DNA of 24,537 nucleotides from Multifurca ochricompacta. Its lineage: Eukaryota; Basidiomycota; Agaricomycetes; Russulales; Russulaceae. The DNA lies in contig WTXG01000414.1 in the NCBI GenBank assembly GCA_022496185.1, positions 1-24,537 of the forward strand, given 5' to 3'. A model generated the notes under the pieces. That model made no database searches, had not been told where the DNA came from, and saw nothing but the letters and a program-made list of their open reading frames with translations. Positions 8,392-17,787 of this stretch are shown here, one piece after another (the first letter of the stretch is position 1; each line of letters starts with the position of its first letter). The translations under genes and the position numbers were made by a program.

Positions 8392-11300
8392 TAGGCTCAA
8401 ACCCATCGGCCTGGGCGCGAGCACTCCATGTTACCTCTGTGTATGCTAGTCGATTCAAATCGTTAAAAATACCAGTCCATTTTGAAACTACACAGAGGAC
8501 GGCCGATCGAGATATCTTGGTGGACTCAGGAGCCACTGATAATTTTATTCACCCACGACTACTCAAAACAATGGGTTTGGGACGGCTGGCACTTCCCCAG
8601 GAAAAGAACATTTGGAATATTGATGGAACTGCCAATCGTGCGGGAAGATCACTCATTACACGGATCTGCGAGTCCAGGTTGGGGAAGCAACGAAAAACAT
8701 TCGCTTCTTAATCACGGATCTAGGAGACGAAGACCTCATTCTGGGATACCCGTGGCTCGCTGCGTTCGAACCCAAGATCAATTGGGCAGATGCAACAATG
8801 GATAAAGAATCATACCCCACCATTATCACATCGATGGGCTATGATTATGCAGTTAGACACCCGACAATAAAGGCTACCGGCACGGAAGAAGAAGACCCAG
8901 GCTACTGCTACGTCACCAAAGCATCAGAATTAGCTCAAAAGGCAGTACAGGGGCAGGCAGAAAAGACATACAGCGACATAGTGCCAAACATCTACCATCG
9001 GCATTGGAAGGTATTTTCCGAGGAAGAATCCCAACGCTTTCCGCCCTCCAGACCATGGGACCACGCCATAGACCTACTCCCGATACACCGACCGCCATAG
9101 ACTGTAAAATCTACCCACTGTCCCAGTCGGAGCAGGTAGCGTTAACAGAATTCCTCGAAGAACATTTGGCCAAAGGTTACATTCGCCCATCCAAATCGCA
9201 GTACGCCTCGCCCTTCTTCTTTATCAAGAAGAAGGATGGCAAGCTGCGGCCGGTTCAGGACTATCGACGAATCAATGCATACACCATAAAAATGCCTACC
9301 CCCTGCCGCTCATCTCTGAGCTCATCGACACCATGAGGGATAAATCTCTCTTCTCAAAAATGGACATACGGTGGGGCTACAATAATGTCAGAATCAAGGA
9401 AGGTGATCAGTGCAAGGCAGCGTTCAAGACAAATCAAGGGTTGTTCGAACCCAATGTCATGTTCTTTGGTCTAACGAATTCGCCGGCAACATTCCAGTCT
9501 ATGATGAATCACATCTTCCGCGATCTTATTCTCACAGGAGAAGTAGTGGTCTACATGGACGACATCCTGGTCGCTACCTCAGACAATTTAGACCACCATC
9601 GAGACCGAGTGCACCAGGTGCTGGACATACTACAAGAACATGACCTGTATCTCAAGCCTGCCAAGTGTTCCTTTGAGCAGCGGAGTGTCGAGTACCTAGG
9701 AGTCATCCTGGAAGGAGGGCGAGTGCGTATGGACCCCATTAAAGTACAAGGAATCCGAGAATGGCCGGTGCCAACCTGTGTCAAAGATGTCCGGTCATTC
9801 ATTGGATTTTGCAACTTCTACCGACGATTCATTAAGGGATTTTCAGGCGTAGCGTGACCATTGAATGACCTACTGAAAAAGGATGTACCATGGTATTGGG
9901 GGACGGCACAGCAGCAGGCATTCGAACGGATCAGAGACCTTGTCGGGTCGGAACCAGTACTCATTCAGCCGGATCTGAGCCACCCCTTTGAACTAGAGGT
10001 GGACGCCTCTCACTTTGCGAACGGAGCAGTATTATATCAAAGGGATGCCGCACAAGTACTTCACCCAGTGGCATACTACTCCGAAACCTTCTCCCCAGCC
10101 GAAAGGAACTATGATATCTGGGATAGGGAGCTCTTAGCCATAGTCAAGGCATTGCGACATTGGCGACCCTACCTGGCGGGAACCCCGCACAAGACTATCA
10201 TCCACACTGACCATTCCAATCTGTTATATTGGAAGGAACCCCACAAAATTAGTCGACGCGTGGCGCGAGAGGTCTTGGAGTTAGAAGAATATAACTTCAC
10301 GCTGAAACACATCGCAGGGAGCCAGAACGCTAGAGCAGATGCACTATCACGAAGGCCGGATATGCATACAGGAGAGGATGACAACAATGACATCACTGTC
10401 CTCCCGGAAGAAGTCTTTGCAAAGGCAGCCGTGGTCAGTCTCCACGACATGGACCTGTGGGCACAGGTCTCCCAAAACATGAACCAAGACCTGTGCCTTT
10501 CATGGGCTGACGCTCACAATTTAAAGAAAATTGATGGTCTTTGGTGGAAGGACGGAGATCGACTGGTTGTCACCGGTGGCGACAACATTAAGAGGGGGGT
10601 GATCCATTTTCATCACGACCTTCCCTCCGCTGGCCATCCCGGCATCGCCAACACCTACGCCTTGGCCAAACGAGACTACTGGTGGCCCAATATGAAAAAG
10701 GACATTGAAAGCTACGTACAAGGATGCGCGGCATGTCAAGCAAATAAGGTGAACACGCACCCGAAAGTCCCACCATTGTACCCCATCACTCCCACTGCGT
10801 CAACTCCGTTCCAGACCATTGCCATGGACTTCATTGTCAAGCTGCCCAAATCACAAGGCTTCGACACCATCCTCACAATCACAGATCATGATTGCTCCAA
10901 AGCGGCCCTCTTCATCCCCTGTAACGAAACCATCACAGCCGAAGGAGTGGCAAAACTGTACCTGGACCACGTATACCGTCACTACGGGCTCCCCAAGAAG
11001 ATCATCTCTGACAGGGATACCCGCTTCACATCGGCATTTGCAAAGGCCCTATGCAAAACATTGGACATCACGCAGAACATCTCTACAGCATACCATCCCC
11101 AAACGGACGGACAGTCTGAACGAACGAACCAATGGCTAGAACAGTACCTTCGATTCTGGTGCAACAGCAGGCAAGATGACTGGGCAAATGGCTATCAACT
11201 GCGGAGTTTGCCCACAACTCGTGGCCCAATGGCACGACAAAAGCCACCCCTTTTTCCCTTATCATGGGCTGGACCCCACGCACCACATGGACAGATAAGC

Positions 11301-11866
11301 CCACCAATGTCCCGTCGGCAACCGAACGGATAAGCCAATGGGAAGAACTGCGACAATCGGCCAATGAGAATCTGGTGAAGGCGCAACAATTCCTGACAGC
11401 ACAGCCAAGCACATTCACACCTTATCGGACCAATGACTGGGTATGGCTCGAAGGCAGGAACATTCACACTTCACACCCCTCGGCCAAACTAGCGCCCCGA
11501 CGTCACGGACCCTTCCAGATCACAAGGAAGCTGTCAGACGTATCATATGAATTGGAATTGCCGCCGAGATGGAAGATCCACCCAGTCTTCCATGCCAAGC
11601 TTCTGACCCCCTACAGGGAAACCTCCATTCACGGAGAGAACTTCCCGAGACCCCCACCTGACCTTATCGACGGTGAGGAAGAGTGGGAAGTGGAGCAAGT
11701 TCTGGACTCCAAGCGACAAGGCCGAGGGCGCAAATTGTACTACCTAATCAAGTGGAAGGGATTCCCAGACTCTGACAGTTCGTGGGAACCAGCCGGGGAT
11801 ATCTTTGCCCCGGGCCTTATCTCGGAGTTCCACATCCGACACCCAGAAGCGCCGAAGAATGCTTAA
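8388..11866 (+). pseudogene. pol: Pol of element 1 (PR-RT-RH-IN-chromodomain)
   Basis: A polyprotein of about 1,160 residues. Protease: LVDSGATDNF (Asp codon 8523). RT: FFGLTNSPATFQ and YMDD at 9552-9563. RNase H: EVDASHFANGAV, DRELLAIV, HTDHSNL. Integrase: HHCC zinc region at about 10596-10740, then a D,D(35)E core at codons 10827, 11010 and 11118, all intact. A GPF module near 11508 (RRHGPFQITRKLSD) precedes a chromodomain at 11676-11808 (EWEVEQVLDSK, LIKWKGFPDSDSSWEP). The frame is broken by one-base losses near 8644, 9082, 9290 and 11186 and by TGA at 9855, where element 2 has CGA (Arg). The catalytic residues all remain, and the longest open stretch is 9861-11183. Confidence 0.92.
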
Positions 11867-11940
11867 AAGAAGTGCCCCAGACCCCGTTCATTCCCCAGTA
11901 CATGCTCTCTCAGCAACGTCCTAACACTATCCAATCTATT

Positions 11941-13140
11941 ATGTCTTTTGTCGCTGCCAACGCTGCCGTCGATGCCTTCACGGCCACCACTGTAGTTGTC
12001 GAGAGTTTCCCCTCTGCTCATCCCTCCACACGTCCCTCTTCCCCCATTGACTATGAGGCAGCTGAAGCCCGAGTTAAAAATCAGTCCCCGAACCCGAATG
12101 ATGACTTCGAACACAGCGAAGAACCGCACCCAAATGACCTATTGGGTATGGAGTTGGATGACGAGGTACCGGAATTCCCATTCTTTACTAATAACCCCAA
12201 CTCGTCGACCTACTTCCCCCTCGAAATCACCATGGCTGATGGGACCACTGCCATCGCCAAATATATATTCTACACCAACGGAGGAATGGATGTAGCCGGA
12301 TGTATGAAGAAGGGTGGCCCTGTCTATGGGGCCCCAGTCTATTTAGAAGAAAGGTATACGGGACGTCTCCACCACACGATGACTGATGAGCAGCTCGGAC
12401 ACCTGGCTGCCGAGGACTCCCGCACCTTCGCTATCGATGAGGTGCTCAACGACATGCGCCTTCCGCGTCTCAAAGCTGAGGTGATGAGACTGCGGAAGAA
12501 TTTGACATTGCGCACAACACTCAACAAACAGTATAAGGAGCATGCGAAGATGATGGCAAGGTTGACAAATGGAATGTTCCAGGTGGAGCAGGAGCTGGTG
12601 GAGATCAGGAAGAGGCTGGAGATAGGAGACGCCTACCAGACGATTGCCGAGAGGTACGCCGATACATATGCTCGACCCCTACCCCCACGATCACTGGGGG
12701 CTGCTCCGGTGCTGCTGCCAAACCGGTTCGAAATGCCGCGCATGCACGAGAACCCTCGTGGAGAGACGTGCTGGCGATGTGATAGCAAGTATCATATCAG
12801 CTGGAACTGCCCCCTGAACCGCAAGTGGTGTCGGCATTGTCGCAGCAACCTCCATTGGAGTCGGTTCTGCATCTTCCGCCGTGTAGGAGTTGCCCCAACG
12901 ATCGTCAATCCGTCGGGATGGTGCGGCAAGTGCCTCCGCCACAACTCAGGGCATCGCGAGTTGGACTGCCCAATCTACGACATGTGCCGCCTATGCGGGC
13001 AGCGCGGTCCGTATGGGTTCCTTCGTACCCACCAGTGCCCGCAGGAGTCGGACAAGGAAAACTATACGATGGATGACCGTAATGTAGCCGACGATTATTT
13101 GGAGCTGATACAAGATGATGACGGTACGAGTCGTTTCTAG
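11941..13140 (+). CDS. Third ORF of element 1: coiled-coil, four-zinc-knuckle protein
   Basis: An intact 399-aa ORF, 74 nt after the pol stop and ending 31 nt before the 3' LTR. ATG 11941 is chosen because element 2 has a matching start (MS...AA.DAF) at 22873; ATG 11902 is the upstream alternative. Residues 1-95 are Ser/Pro/acidic and variable. About 98-130 is a conserved block (KYIFYTNGGMDVAGC, GGPVYGAPVYLEE). About 177-235 is a Lys/Arg/Glu/Leu-rich probable coiled coil. Then four Cys/His motifs follow: C277-C290 and C297-C310 (both CX2CX4HX4C), C328-C343 (CX2CX6HX4C) and C349-C366 (CX2CX11HXC). No membrane segment or signal peptide is seen, so it is not env-like despite its position. Nucleic-acid binding is likely from the knuckles; the true function is unknown. 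Expression could use reinitiation or a spliced RNA; neither is shown. Confidence 0.85.
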   Translation: MSFVAANAAVDAFTATTVVVESFPSAHPSTRPSSPIDYEAAEARVKNQSPNPNDDFEHSEEPHPNDLLGMELDDEVPEFPFFTNNPNSSTYFPLEITMADGTTAIAKYIFYTNGGMDVAGCMKKGGPVYGAPVYLEERYTGRLHHTMTDEQLGHLAAEDSRTFAIDEVLNDMRLPRLKAEVMRLRKNLTLRTTLNKQYKEHAKMMARLTNGMFQVEQELVEIRKRLEIGDAYQTIAERYADTYARPLPPRSLGAAPVLLPNRFEMPRMHENPRGETCWRCDSKYHISWNCPLNRKWCRHCRSNLHWSRFCIFRRVGVAPTIVNPSGWCGKCLRHNSGHRELDCPIYDMCRLCGQRGPYGFLRTHQCPQESDKENYTMDDRNVADDYLELIQDDDGTSRF

Positions 13141-13157
13141 CCGGGTCTGCTAGAACC

Positions 13158-13168
13158 AGAAGAGGGGG
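13158..13168 (+). other. Polypurine tract of element 1
   Basis: AGAAGAGGGGG lies 3 nt before the 3' LTR and would prime plus-strand DNA. Element 2 has the near-identical AGAAGAGGGG at 24065-24074 in the same place. Confidence 0.8.
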
Positions 13169-13171
13169 TGA

Positions 13172-13750
13172 TGTTACGAACCCCGTCTCTTCCGACTTTC
13201 TTTCTCTTACCGAACGATGACCCCTCCTTGCCGCCTACTTTACATTATCAGATCACGTCTCCATCGTGGGATCCTTCACGTGCCTTGCTCCCTTCCCCGT
13301 GATCGTCTTTGTCTATGTTTATGTTACTGTACTCGTGTTTGGGCTCTTATCTCTTATCCCTTATCTTTACGACCGGACACTTACTTAATTCCCTATCAGA
13401 AGCCAGGCTTTACGCCCTCCGCTTTCGTATATTCGGGCCCACCTGACTCCGTTATCTTATCTATAGACGCCCACTTGATTACGTATATAAGCTCGCTGTA
13501 ACTACATTGTAGACCTCAGACTCGACTTATTGAATACATCGGTGTTTGTCTTTCGGACTCTCCTTTGAACCCTTTGACTCGATCATCTCAGTGCTTTCGG
13601 CACTTTCCGCTTAACTTTGTCACTAGGGAACAGCCCCTTTGACTTAGACTCTCCATCTGAAACTCCAAGAGGTCCTATTGGCCTCTTATCTGAATACACG
13701 AACGAAGCTGTCGCACAAGTCGTGCAGAACGTCTCACACCGGACGTAACA
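13172..13750 (+). repeat. 3' LTR of element 1
   Basis: A 579-bp LTR, the same length as the 5' copy, with C at 13721 where the 5' LTR has T. It carries TATATAA at 13484-13490 and AGACTCGACTT at 13518-13528. Its right end cuts hAT exon 8 on the opposite strand. Confidence 0.97.
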
Positions 13751-15564
13751 GTACTTTGTTGTGCTCGCGCATTACAACAAGCAGTTGAAGTGCTAGCTGA
13801 AGTTGAAGCATGCGGCCGATGAGTTCTGATGTGCTGTTCCATCGAGTAGCTACATCTTGTACCATAACTTTTGGTCTGATTTGGCTTCGCAAACAGCATT
13901 CTTCGAGATCTGCCTTGATGGTTGGGCTGTGGACTATCTTTGTTGCAAGCTGCCAAAGCTATGTAAAAAGTGATGTAAATAATCTGACCATTCTGATTAA
14001 TGATGTCACTGACCTTGAAGACTGAGAAGCATCCTAAATTGACCTCTGTGCAAGAAAGTGTTGGGATCCTGCCACTATAACCAACATCCTCTACAGCTTC
14101 CTGGATCATGGCCTCATCGCTTGCCTTGACCGCAGGGTCCACTTCATCATTGTCCAGTTGAAAATCTATATCTTCATTGTCCAGATTGTCCTCCTCAATG
14201 ACGTCATTGACATCTATGTCTTTGAAGAGGTTGGCATCATGCCCCTTGTTGTGCTCATCCTCCAATGGCTTGGTCTGCTGGCTGAACTGTGAGAGGATGG
14301 CCTGTAAACAACCCAATTGAACTCATTAACACAAGACAGAAAGAATAATGAGTTGCATCGCACCTTCACAACCAAGTTGAGGATGTGCACAAAGCACTGC
14401 ACGCACATCATCTGACCCTTGAAGCTTGGAACCAAGTCTTGAAGCTCGTCCACCATTGTATCATTATTTGATGCATTATCACAGACAATGGCCAGTACCT
14501 AGTACAGTAGATAAATGCCTCTGTTTTCACAGTATATAACTTGAAACATACCTTTTTGTGGATTCCATATTCATGCAGGCATTCTGAGATGCGTGCAGTG
14601 AGATAAACACCAGTATGGGCTTTTGGTGCTCTGTATAATGATTAGCAACTATATTATTTATATGACAACCAGTGATTAACTTACTTGATGAAATCCAGTA
14701 TCATCGACATCATCTTGCCCTCCCAAACCCAATGGATAGTAGTGCCAATGAATGAAATAACTTGAGGCATTGTCCAGCCATCTATACCAATGTGTAGCAT
14801 TCCTTCATAAGCCTGAGAGAAAGGTAAAGTTAGATGGCAAGACACTGAAAGCATTGTAAACCTTACCTGTAGCATCTCCATCACCTTTATCTTGCTCATT
14901 CAGAAAATCTCCCTAACATCGTGGGATACACTGCTCATGGAAGGGGTGATGCACTTGTTATTAAGGTCATGAAAGATCTCTAAAAGGTCTTGATCCTCAA
15001 TGATTGAAAATGGCCGATTATGGTGCACAACCCAAAGTGCCACTTTCATTTGATGTGTAGCAGGATTGTACTTTGATCCTTGAGCAAATGCAGAGAATGC
15101 TTGACTCTGTGCTGTATTTTTTGGATTGCATTGGTCCACATGCCACACCAGATTGCTAGTACTTTCATCATGTCGAGCTTGGGAGATGTATATTAAAGGG
15201 TGACTGAATGATTAGTATAATTAGTGCATCAGGCTTTAAATCATGATGTAGACTTACTTGCGACAATGAAATGCATACCACATGATGCCGCCTTTGGAAA
15301 CAATCTTCGGTGCAGAGAAATGCTCATAGACTCTAGAGGTCCACATCACCATCTGTGCTTCTGTTTGGACATAAATCTCAACTCACATAAGATAAATGTA
15401 CAACACTTACTGAGCACTTCTTCATCAGATCTCTCATCCGCCTTGTATTGTTTGTTGAATTTCTCATGTTTGGTTGGTGCTGGTGGTGAAGATGCACACG
15501 AAGATGGTGCAGCAGATGTACTGGGTTGTTCTGCACCTGAGTCTCCACCTTCAGAGGAAGCCAC
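13751..15564 (-). pseudogene. hAT transposase, eight exons, truncated and with one TGA
   Basis: Exons on the minus strand: 15564-15411, 15360-15258, 15203-14867, 14812-14685, 14630-14552, 14498-14364, 14301-14014 and 13949-13751. The seven introns are 50-64 nt with GT-AG ends, and all exon phases agree. Exons 2-3 give a BED-like zinc finger (HCR...ARHDESTSNLVWHVDQCNPKN). Then come WVVHHNRPFSIIED, the first catalytic region HIGIDGWTMPQVISF, the second VLAIVCDNASNNDTMVDEL, CFVHILNLVVK, an acidic linker in exon 7 and TRWNST in exon 8. A TGA at 14902-14900 interrupts exon 3 after DVREIF. No in-frame ATG opens exon 1: the frame begins GTG at 15564, just inside TTATGGGTGG, so one extra G or an unseen exon may hide the true start. 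The enzyme would cut and paste hAT DNA in the nucleus. Confidence 0.85.
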
Positions 15565-15831
15565 CCATAACCTTTGGCACTTGTGTCAAGAGTGAACCAT
15601 GGTGTATGACTGTGAGATTGTGTTTGTCCAAAGAAGCAAGAGGCGGCTCCACAAGAGACAAGAGATAATGTATTGAAGACTTTTTCTGACTTGCTGCTGC
15701 TGGTTCTGTTTGACCTTGGGCTTGTTGTTGTAGAGAAATCGCTTAGTACTCAAGATAAGACAAAGAGAGAGAACAGTGCTTTGATTCTGCTTCTGCTGGT
15801 TGGTCCTACTACAAGCATTGTATGATGTACC

Positions 15832-15839
15832 TTTATATA
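15832..15839 (-). promoter_or_regulatory. TATA box upstream of the hAT transposase
   Basis: The minus strand reads GTATATAAAGG here, about 270 nt before the first recognisable transposase codon. The leader between them is rich in AGCAG and CAACAA words. A core promoter is plausible from position and sequence only. Confidence 0.4.
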
Positions 15840-16195
15840 CTTAGAGAGGCCTAGTAGAATGTGTGCTAATGTGTTTTGAAGAGCGAAGCTGCACAAGCAA
15901 GACGAAAGTGGATGAAACTGAGCAATAAGGATGAAACCAGATGTAAAGTAATGAACAGGCAAGCAGCCCGGAATGCATGCAGTCTAAAAGATGCTAAGTA
16001 AATTGCTTGTGCTATGCATCAATCGCATTTGTACCATATCAGAGGCTGTCTGGCACTTAAGTCAAATTAATGTCAGAGTCTATATTATTTTTATGAAGGA
16101 GTGTACCACAAGATCGATGAGCAGGGTGTAAATCAACTGACCGAAAGCCACCAGATCAGTGGATCAACAGGAGTGGCACTGGCACTACTGCCCTG

Positions 16196-16649
16196 AGCAT
16201 GCTAACAACAATCCACACAAATGTTCTCTACATTCCCTTGTTACTCTATTACTCTACAAACTATGATTACACTCTCCGTCTAATATTTAAGGACACTGCT
16301 TTGTGTAGCATTCACTTCAGTTTTGACCAACTAAACTGGAATGAGCATTACTTATCTTATCTTTTACCTTATTTAGTTGATGTACTACATCACACAGCAC
16401 TCGCTACTAAACTAGGCAGCTCATTTATCTTTTATAAGTTAGTTATCATTTTTGATTTTTGCATCTGCATGAAGGCAGCATTGTCAGTCTTTCACACACA
16501 CAGATTCACTTATGATCTTTTTTTATTGATTTTCAGTACACATTTTCAGGGTGGTATTTAAATTGCGCAGCTATATCTAGGGACAATGTAACTACTGTGA
16601 GGACAATGTAACTATTGTGAGGACAAAGGAGTTGACATGAGAGCCATGG
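16196..16649 (+). other. AT-rich spacer without recognisable gene
   Basis: This stretch lies between the putative hAT terminus and element 2. A 120-codon open frame (16199-16561) is made of low-complexity Leu/Phe/Tyr/His-rich text with no motif I recognise. Apart from a short tandem repeat at 16581-16626, I see nothing in it. It may be the original host or older repeat sequence. Confidence 0.5.
16581..16626 (+). repeat. Short 20-bp tandem repeat
   Basis: Two tandem 20-bp units GGACAATGTAACTAYTGTGA, followed by a partial third (GGACAA), end 23 nt before the 5' LTR of element 2. Confidence 0.8.
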
Positions 16650-17244
16650 TGTTACGAACCCCGCTGTGTCATCCTGTTTCCTTTGACATATCACGTGACG
16701 TGCTGTTTGACTTCGTTTGCCCCTTTGTTGACCGTGTTATGACTTCCTTTGTACATATTTGTCCCTTATCTTTGACCAAGGCTGTGCTTATCTCTGACTC
16801 ATATTTTACACAAGAACGCTTATGTATTTTCCCACCAGAATCATGACTATACCAGATTCGTCTACGTATATTCTCACCTGGCCCACATTGACTCCATCCC
16901 CCATCTGGTTATATTACGACTTTGTTGATACATTGAGTACGGTACTCCGATTTAGACTCCGACCTCTATTACGTATATAAGGCCTGCCTAGATAGCCTGT
17001 ATGCCTCAGACTCGACTTCTTAATTGACTTGGTGCATTACCTTCTGGGTGATTCCTAAGACCCAACTCTTGAATCGTCTCAGTGCTTTTGGCACTTCTCC
17101 GCTCACCAGTACTAGGGGATTAGCTCCTTGGTATTGACTCCTCACCCGAACTCTGTGTACTTGAAAGACAGTATGCACCTGACTTCGTAGTTTTGCTACG
17201 TGACTTATCACACGTCATGACGAACGCCTGCACCAGGCGTTACA
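16650..17244 (+). repeat. 5' LTR of element 2
   Basis: A 595-bp LTR that starts TGTTACGAACCCCG, the same 14 bases as element 1, and ends GGCGTTACA. It contains TATATAA (16974-16980) and the conserved AGTGC/GCACT hairpin near 17080. Homology to the LTR of element 1 is limited to the termini and the R-U5 blocks. Confidence 0.93.
16974..17018 (+). promoter_or_regulatory. LTR promoter and putative RNA start, element 2
   Basis: TATATAA at 16974-16980 is followed 34 nt later by AGACTCGACTT at 17008-17018, which is the complement of the primer site at 17247-17257. Spacing and motif match element 1 although the surrounding U3 sequence differs. Confidence 0.7.
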
Positions 17245-17246
17245 TT

Positions 17247-17257
17247 AAGTCGAGTCT
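17247..17257 (+). other. Primer binding site (self-priming type), element 2
   Basis: AAGTCGAGTCT lies 2 nt after the LTR, is identical to that of element 1 and is perfectly complementary to 17008-17018. Confidence 0.75.
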
Positions 17258-17274
17258 CTCCCCACCGTGGCTTC

Positions 17275-17787
17275 TGTTGACACAGGATGTGTCTGGAGAT
17301 GCTTCAGGCATCTAAGGATCGCTTTAGCTGTAGATAAGATTAGATTAGGTTCCGGAGTTTCGGACTTTTTACGATATCTTTATTACATTTCTTTCTCACC
17401 TTACTCAGCTGATTAGTGATACCTTTAGTAATGCGCAGTAAGCACGTGATATCTCTTTGGCCAATGGCCTTAATCCCTCTTCTCTTTATTGTCCGGCACT
17501 TGTGGACTTATTCCCAGTGCGCACAGACCATTTCCCCTGGCCCCCATGGGTATATAAGGGTGTCTGTTTCGTCTCCTACACTTCAGAGTTCCTTCTACCT
17601 CTGAAGTGTAAGTCCCATTTAGTTTACTCTCTACTTCCTTTAGACTAACGCTCTATGTAGAACTTGTCTTTTCTAGGTCAGTAGTATAGTAATATAGAGT
17701 TCCTTCTACCTCTGAAGTAACTTGTCTTTTCTAGCCTAACCCGCTACTAACCACAGTCAGTATAACCAGCAGCATGATTGTTTGACA
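17275..17787 (+). repeat. Nested solo LTR of a third family, GCTTC duplication
   Basis: A 513-bp insert starting TGTTGACA and ending TTTGACA. It is flanked by a perfect duplication GCTTC (17270-17274 and 17788-17792). It has its own TATA (TATATAAGG at 17551). Removing it restores GTG GCT TCA TCC AGC CGC, which matches the start of gag in element 1. The LTR resembles neither other family; without an internal region its superfamily is unknown. Confidence 0.9.
17579..17734 (+). repeat. Hairpin and paired direct repeats inside the solo LTR
   Basis: CACTTCAGAG (17579-17588) and CTCTGAAGTG (17599-17608) form a perfect 10-bp stem with a 10-nt loop, 28 nt after the TATA. The 23-bp block AGAGTTCC...TGAAGT recurs at 17585-17607 and 17696-17718, and AACTTGTCTTTTCTAG recurs at 17661-17676 and 17719-17734. 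This is an internal duplication in the R/U5 part of the LTR. Confidence 0.8.

Larger units (their letters stand above)
6286..13750 (+). mobile_element. Element 1: complete young Ty3/gypsy chromovirus with third ORF
   Basis: A 7,465-bp element with two 579-bp LTRs in direct orientation (TGTTAC...GTAACA). It has a self-priming primer site, gag, pol ending in a chromodomain, an additional 399-aa ORF and a polypurine tract. By eye the LTRs differ at one position: T at 6835 against C at 13721, in a CpG context. Insertion is therefore recent. The 5-bp flanks do not match (TTATC on the left, GTACT on the right), and the flanks belong to different transposons: integrase of element 0 on the left and hAT exon 8 on the right. 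Confidence 0.95.
13751..16195 (-). mobile_element. 5' part of an hAT DNA transposon
   Basis: The minus strand holds an intron-bearing hAT transposase gene cut at 13750 by the 3' LTR of element 1; the C-terminal dimerisation part and 3' terminus are absent from the window. A possible 5' terminus is CAGGG (plus-strand CCCTG at 16191-16195), followed inward by a GC-richer AGTAGTGCCAGTGCCACTCC. The next 8 nt outside (16196-16203) would be the target duplication, but with the other end missing the boundary cannot be proved. The stretch 15565-16195 carries the promoter and leader, with no other gene seen. Confidence 0.75.

Noticed and set aside
11941..13140. Third ORF as an envelope gene
   Set aside because: No signal peptide, no hydrophobic transmembrane stretch and no fusion-like segment. 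Cys/His motifs are zinc knuckles.
15565..15668. Short frame with ATG in CACCATGG context on the minus strand before the hAT exon 1
   Set aside because: It reads only four codons to a stop and has no splice donor that would join it to exon 1.
16199..16561. 120-codon open frame in the AT-rich spacer
   Set aside because: Low-complexity hydrophobic and His/Tyr-rich reading, no recognisable domain, no start context or introns that support a gene.
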